Source: CAIZQW01 sp942493055
GTDB lineage: Bacteria; Verrucomicrobiota; Kiritimatiellia; RFP12; UBA1067
DNA: 64,000 nucleotides
Assembly (NCBI GenBank): GCA_942493055.1
Contig: OW818680.1
Location: 1,984,001-2,048,000, forward strand
Direction: 5' to 3'
How positions within the stretch are numbered: position 1 is the first letter of the stretch; every line of letters begins with the position of its first letter. Made by a program: the position numbers and the translations under genes. The notes under the pieces are model-generated. The model was given only the letters and a program-made list of their open reading frames with translations. It had not been told where the DNA came from and did not search any database. Of this stretch, positions 60,679-64,000 are shown in pieces.

Positions 60679-62709
60679 TCAGCACCCCGCACTTTTCTTT
60701 TTAGGGGCCTGCGGCGCTTGAGGGGAGGGTTGCGTCGGAGAGGCCGGTTGCGTTGCAGGTGCCGGGGAGGCGGCCGGAGCGAGCGGCACGGCCTTGACCG
60801 GCCCGCCCATCTCCACGTCCCGCCAATAGGCATTCAGTCCGCCATACAGGACCTTGACCTGCCGTTCCGTCTTCTGGGAGAGGATACCGCCCGCGGCCAT
60901 GGCCAGCGAGCCGTCGCGATCCACAAGCACCAGTGGCCCCGCGCCCGTCAAAAAGGAGGGGTTTGCAAGCAGCTCCGCCAGTTCCACATTGCGCGCACCC
61001 GACAGATGATAGTCCGTGAACTGTTCCGCGGGACGGATGTCCACGAGATCATACGTGCCGGGCAGATCCTGAAGCAGGCGCTTCAGCGCAGGCGGGTCGA
61101 TCCGGTCTGGAAGCTTCACCACGCGCTTCGTCTGCGAGCCCGTTGCGCTCCCGCCTGGCGCTGCTGGCTGGATCACCGGAAGGCCCGCCTCGATCCACGC
61201 TTCGCTGCCGCCGACCATGCTGGCCACCTTCGTGAAGCCCTTGCGCTCCAACACGCCGATGCCCATACTGCTGCGATACGCGGAGTTGCAGACCGTCACG
61301 ACCGGCTCGTGCGGGTCGAGTTTTGTCGATGCGAGATCGCCGAGGAGATTGAGCGGCAGGTTGACCACATTGCCGATGCGCAGGCCCATCCACTCGCTCG
61401 GCAGGCGTACGTCCACGATCACCGGCGCCGTCCCCTCCTTGATCCGCTGATAGAGGGCTTGCGGCCCGATCGGCTCGTTCGACAGGACCGGCTGCTTCGC
61501 TGCGATCCAGGCCTCAACCGTGACCGCGCCTGCGACATCATAACCGACGCGGTGCAGACGGTGAATCGCCTCTTTCATCTCTTCGTCGCTGCCACACAGG
61601 ATTGTTCGGCTGCCCCAGGGCACCATGATGCCGACCCACGTCTCCAGACGTCCGCGCAGGGCGATGTTCACCGAATTCGGGATGTGCCCCGCAGCAAAGC
61701 GCTTCGCATCGCGCAGATCCACAATATATCCCGTGTTGATGTCGGTCATTGTTTTGTCAAGCGCCGGGACAGGCGGCAGCGGCGCGTTCCACGCCACCAG
61801 CGGCGGCCCCTGCTGATTCATCTTGGCATTGTGCTTAAAGTATTGCGGGGCTTCGGGCAGGCCCTCGAGAACCGCGGTGATGAAATCATTCCTGCTCGTG
61901 TGCTGGAGATAGGGATTGGTCGCGCGCTCCGTGCCGATCGTCGAAGACGGCTCGTCGCGCAGATGCGCTCCGCACAGCGACCCCGCGCCGTGAGCCGGCA
62001 GGACGATCACGCTGTCGGCGAGTTTCGAAAGCTTGTTCTTCCACGTGTCGTAACTCATCCCTGCCAGCGTTGAGGCGGCCATGGTGCCGCCCATCAGGTC
62101 GGGACGGCCGATTGACCCGACGAAGAGCGTATCGCCCGTCAGGATCGCACAGGGCGTGGTCTTGCTGGCCTTGTCGAAAACAAGTGCGCACATCCCGTCC
62201 GGCGTATGTCCGGGCGTGGAGAGGAATTGCAGCGTCGCCTCGCCCCAGGGCAGCGTCTGCTGATCAGACAGCGCGGTGATGGTGTATTGGGCACCACTCT
62301 CCTTGTTCTGAAAAACAGGGCACCCCACGGCCTTTACCAACTCGCTGTGGCCTGCCACAAAATCAGCGTGCGAATGGGTCAGGAAAACGCCCTTGATGGT
62401 CCAGCCCTCCTTCTTGGCGATGTCGAGATAGGCCTGGATATCGCGCGCCGGATCAACGACCAAAGCCTCTGTCCCGCTCACGACAAAATAGGAGTAGTGA
62501 GACAAGACCGCCAGATTGTATTGCAGAATTTTCACGCCTGCAAACGCATAGCTCTTCACCAAGGTCTGCGTCGCCGCCGTATCACCATGAGACGCAGCCT
62601 CTGCGTCTTTGATCGCCGCCGCCAGAACCGGTGACCCTGCAAGAAACAGGGCTGTCACGCAAGCCGTAAAAACAGCTTTCCCTGCCCTGCATGCTAAACT
62701 TAATCTCAT
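60679..62709 (-). CDS. Secreted metallo-beta-lactamase-fold protein with three rhodanese domains (persulfide dioxygenase-like)
   Basis: 676 residues with a signal peptide (..ALFLAGSPVLA). Residues about 50-300 form an MBL domain with THSHADFVAGH (H112, H114, D116), TPGHTPDG, TGDTLFVG and LPAHGAG, the pattern of ETHE1-related MBL-rhodanese proteins. Rhodanese domain 1 has ILCGSDEE with Cys, domain 2 has VCNSAYRSS with Cys, and domain 3 has VDRDGSLA without Cys. A Pro/Ala-rich tail ends KKKSAGC. It would oxidise or transfer persulfide sulfur in the periplasm. It is the first gene of a three-gene unit with the two half-transporters. Confidence 0.88.
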   Translation of the reverse strand: MRLSLACRAGKAVFTACVTALFLAGSPVLAAAIKDAEAASHGDTAATQTLVKSYAFAGVKILQYNLAVLSHYSYFVVSGTEALVVDPARDIQAYLDIAKKEGWTIKGVFLTHSHADFVAGHSELVKAVGCPVFQNKESGAQYTITALSDQQTLPWGEATLQFLSTPGHTPDGMCALVFDKASKTTPCAILTGDTLFVGSIGRPDLMGGTMAASTLAGMSYDTWKNKLSKLADSVIVLPAHGAGSLCGAHLRDEPSSTIGTERATNPYLQHTSRNDFITAVLEGLPEAPQYFKHNAKMNQQGPPLVAWNAPLPPVPALDKTMTDINTGYIVDLRDAKRFAAGHIPNSVNIALRGRLETWVGIMVPWGSRTILCGSDEEMKEAIHRLHRVGYDVAGAVTVEAWIAAKQPVLSNEPIGPQALYQRIKEGTAPVIVDVRLPSEWMGLRIGNVVNLPLNLLGDLASTKLDPHEPVVTVCNSAYRSSMGIGVLERKGFTKVASMVGGSEAWIEAGLPVIQPAAPGGSATGSQTKRVVKLPDRIDPPALKRLLQDLPGTYDLVDIRPAEQFTDYHLSGARNVELAELLANPSFLTGAGPLVLVDRDGSLAMAAGGILSQKTERQVKVLYGGLNAYWRDVEMGGPVKAVPLAPAASPAPATQPASPTQPSPQAPQAPKKKSAGC

Positions 62710-62816
62710 ACTGAAACCTCCTCATTTTAAAAATTTGTCAATCACGGAATAGTTTGAGTATAGGCGCATCATTAACAGAAGTCAATCCTCTAGCGTATGG
62801 GGAATATCTCTACCTT

Positions 62817-63275
62817 TCACGTGGATTGCGGTCTGTTTAAATGCTCTTCTACAATCTGTGCGGCGAGCCCGACAAGTTCCACACAGGGTCTCTTCCGGTA
62901 GTAGGCCTCCGTGCGCGTTTCTGAAACCGGCGCCTCCGCTCCCTTGGCAAGCCCCAGGAGTTCATGGCAGATGAGCGAGCCTGTCTGACTCTTAAACTCG
63001 GCGGCAAGCGCCTGGACACGCGCATAATGCTGATCTTTCCCGCGCTTGTCCCCCACAGGGTAGTGCCCCTCCTTCAGCCCCAGGACCATCAGCATGCCAG
63101 AGACCGCCCCGCAGACCTCCCGGAGCCGGCCCATGCCCGCCCCGAAGGAGGAGGCCATGCGCATGGCTTGGTCAAACTCCAAGCCGCACTCCTCCGCGAA
63201 AGCGCCCACGACAGCCTGGGCGCAATTCGCTCCCTCTTTAAAGAGCCTCTTTGCAGCTTCGCTTTTTGTGCTCAT
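62817..63275 (-). CDS. C_GCAxxG_C_C family redox protein
   Basis: 152 residues. The family's Cys pattern is complete: GANCAQAVVGAF, then REVCGAVSGMLMVLG, CHELLG and KRPCVELVG. Members are small proteins often near redox, selenium or sulfur genes and may be thiol-redox active. It starts 4 bp after the paralogue at 63280 ends on the same strand. Confidence 0.9.
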   Translation of the reverse strand: MSTKSEAAKRLFKEGANCAQAVVGAFAEECGLEFDQAMRMASSFGAGMGRLREVCGAVSGMLMVLGLKEGHYPVGDKRGKDQHYARVQALAAEFKSQTGSLICHELLGLAKGAEAPVSETRTEAYYRKRPCVELVGLAAQIVEEHLNRPQST

Positions 63276-63279
63276 TTTT

Positions 63280-63618
63280 TCAAATTTTTCTGGAGTGGTT
63301 CTCTAACAATTCAGCCGCAATCTCCACGCAGGTGCTGCACGATACGCTCTTCGCCCCGCGGATCGCCTTGCAGGTCAGATGACCGCCTGTCTTTTCTGCA
63401 AATTGCCCCTTCATCGTCTCTGCGGCCTCGGCGCCCGCCAATTCGCAACTGGCATGCAAGGCACCGCAGAGCCCGCCTGGCGCACGCCCGCCCCCGCAAC
63501 CGTCAAAGACCTCCTCGATGCCGCGTGCGCCCACAAACTTCGACCCCCAGGCAAAGGCCACAGACTGGGCACAGTTGCCGCGCCGTTCCCGATGATAGTC
63601 ACCTGCAATTTTTTTCAT
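63280..63618 (-). CDS. C_GCAxxG_C_C family redox protein, shorter paralogue
   Basis: 112 residues with the same pattern: RGNCAQSVAFAWG, GGLCGALHASCELAG, LTCKAIRG and CSTCVEIAAELL. It has extra Cys (GCGGG and SVSCSTC) compared with its neighbour. The start overlaps the stop of the MBL-fold relic (ATGA), so it was translationally coupled to that gene. Confidence 0.88.
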   Translation of the reverse strand: MKKIAGDYHRERRGNCAQSVAFAWGSKFVGARGIEEVFDGCGGGRAPGGLCGALHASCELAGAEAAETMKGQFAEKTGGHLTCKAIRGAKSVSCSTCVEIAAELLENHSRKI

Positions 63619-63790
63619 GCTGCTCCTCCTTCATTAAAACTGATTTTCAACCCCGCATAGCCCTGTTGCACCGATGAACCCAGCCGCCCGGCCAGATAGG
63701 CAGAGGCCGCATCCCCGGTGCAATGGCAGGGAACCACGCGGGAAATAGTATACGCTTTAAGGGCCTCGGCTGTCTGCTCTAATCTTTCCT
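63615..63790 (-). pseudogene. C-terminal relic of an MBL-fold hydrolase
   Basis: About 55 codons in one open frame, ISRVVPCHCTGDAASAYLAG and GYAGLKISF, match the C-terminus of the small MBL-fold hydrolases that end in a P-C-H-C-T-G block. There is no start codon; the frame runs into the end of panD, which overlaps it. The catalytic N-terminal part is missing, so it was probably lost by deletion or by insertion of panD. Confidence 0.6.
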
Positions 63791-64000
63791 CTGTAGCTGT
63801 TGATTCTTTGCGTTGACATACACCGTCCGGCTTTTGAACTCGGAGCTCTCAGCCTCCGCGACAGCGGCGTAGGTGATGATGATCAACGTGTCGCCGACCT
63901 GCCCTGTCCGTGCTGCTGCGCCTCTCAAGCTGATGATGCCCGAGCCCGCCGGGGCCTCAATCGCGTAGGTCACAATCCGCTCGCCGTTGTTGACATTCAG
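63779..64000 (-). CDS. panD: Aspartate 1-decarboxylase, C-terminal part
   Basis: The last 73 codons are in the window; the N-terminus, with the Ser of the pyruvoyl cleavage site, lies beyond position 64000. LNVNNGERIVTYAIEAPAGSG, GAAARTGQVGD and LIIITYAAV match PanD closely. The enzyme makes beta-alanine for pantothenate and CoA. It is upstream of the MBL relic and the redox genes on the same strand, and its relation to sulfur metabolism is unclear. Confidence 0.93.
   Translation of the reverse strand: MNVNNGERIVTYAIEAPAGSGIISLRGAAARTGQVGDTLIIITYAAVAEAESSEFKSRTVYVNAKNQQLQRKD

Noticed and set aside
1..64000. tRNA or rRNA genes
   Set aside because: No tRNA cloverleaf with a conserved T-loop, and no conserved rRNA stretch, was noticed on either strand by eye; a covariance-model scan was not possible.

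Overview
The window is a stretch of a Gram-negative bacterial chromosome of roughly 55-60% GC. Glycan-degrading enzymes, a Cys-type sulfatase, a cytochrome/FGE-like giant protein, a DUF1080 protein, a lamin-tail/LamG/CotH surface protein and two NtrC-class regulators together suggest a PVC-superphylum organism, most likely Kiritimatiellota/Lentisphaerota-like. That placement is inference from gene content; there is no rRNA or tRNA gene here.

Region 1 (1-29739) is a carbohydrate-utilisation island. Its minus-strand part holds a partial MGH1/GH63-like hydrolase, a GH2 enzyme, a two-component system whose sensor is a GH36/alpha-galactosidase-like domain fused to a histidine kinase, a lipoprotein with a GH-like TIM barrel, a GxGYxYP protein, a GH26 mannanase, a 1.3 kaa diheme/FGE-like protein, and an operon of a Tat-exported beta-propeller protein, an FAD oxidoreductase and a DUF1080 protein. 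The plus-strand part holds a sulfatase-GH32 fusion, a sugar MFS transporter, a hemerythrin and a GH3 beta-glucosidase. Several gene relics (GH26-like, SASA esterase, an unidentified C-terminus) show active gene loss. Six copies of a 13-mer lie in the GH2 promoter next to the response-regulator gene.

Region 2 (29860-41830) is housekeeping: a homocysteine methyltransferase/MTHFR fusion, an ABM-domain protein, an arrestin-fold membrane protein, and gltB-gltD flanked by two sigma-54 activator genes. A -24/-12 promoter and two upstream dyads fit enhancer-dependent control of gltB.

Region 3 (41988-52156) is metal and cofactor uptake. A probable zinc locus (zinc-ribbon protein, His/Cys-rich protein, His-rich outer-membrane protein, ZnuA-C-B) is followed by a cobalamin-riboswitch-controlled btuB-btuF-btuC-btuD operon.

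Region 4 (52157-58188) holds one giant lamin-tail/LamG/CotH gene between two copies of a structured repeat whose hairpin shows a compensatory base-pair change.

Region 5 (58189-64000) is a minus-strand cluster. From upstream to downstream it holds a partial panD, an MBL-fold relic, two C_GCAxxG_C_C proteins, a secreted MBL-multirhodanese protein, a YeeE/YedE half-transporter, and a second half-transporter fused to three rhodanese domains. This looks like a sulfane-sulfur import and trafficking system.
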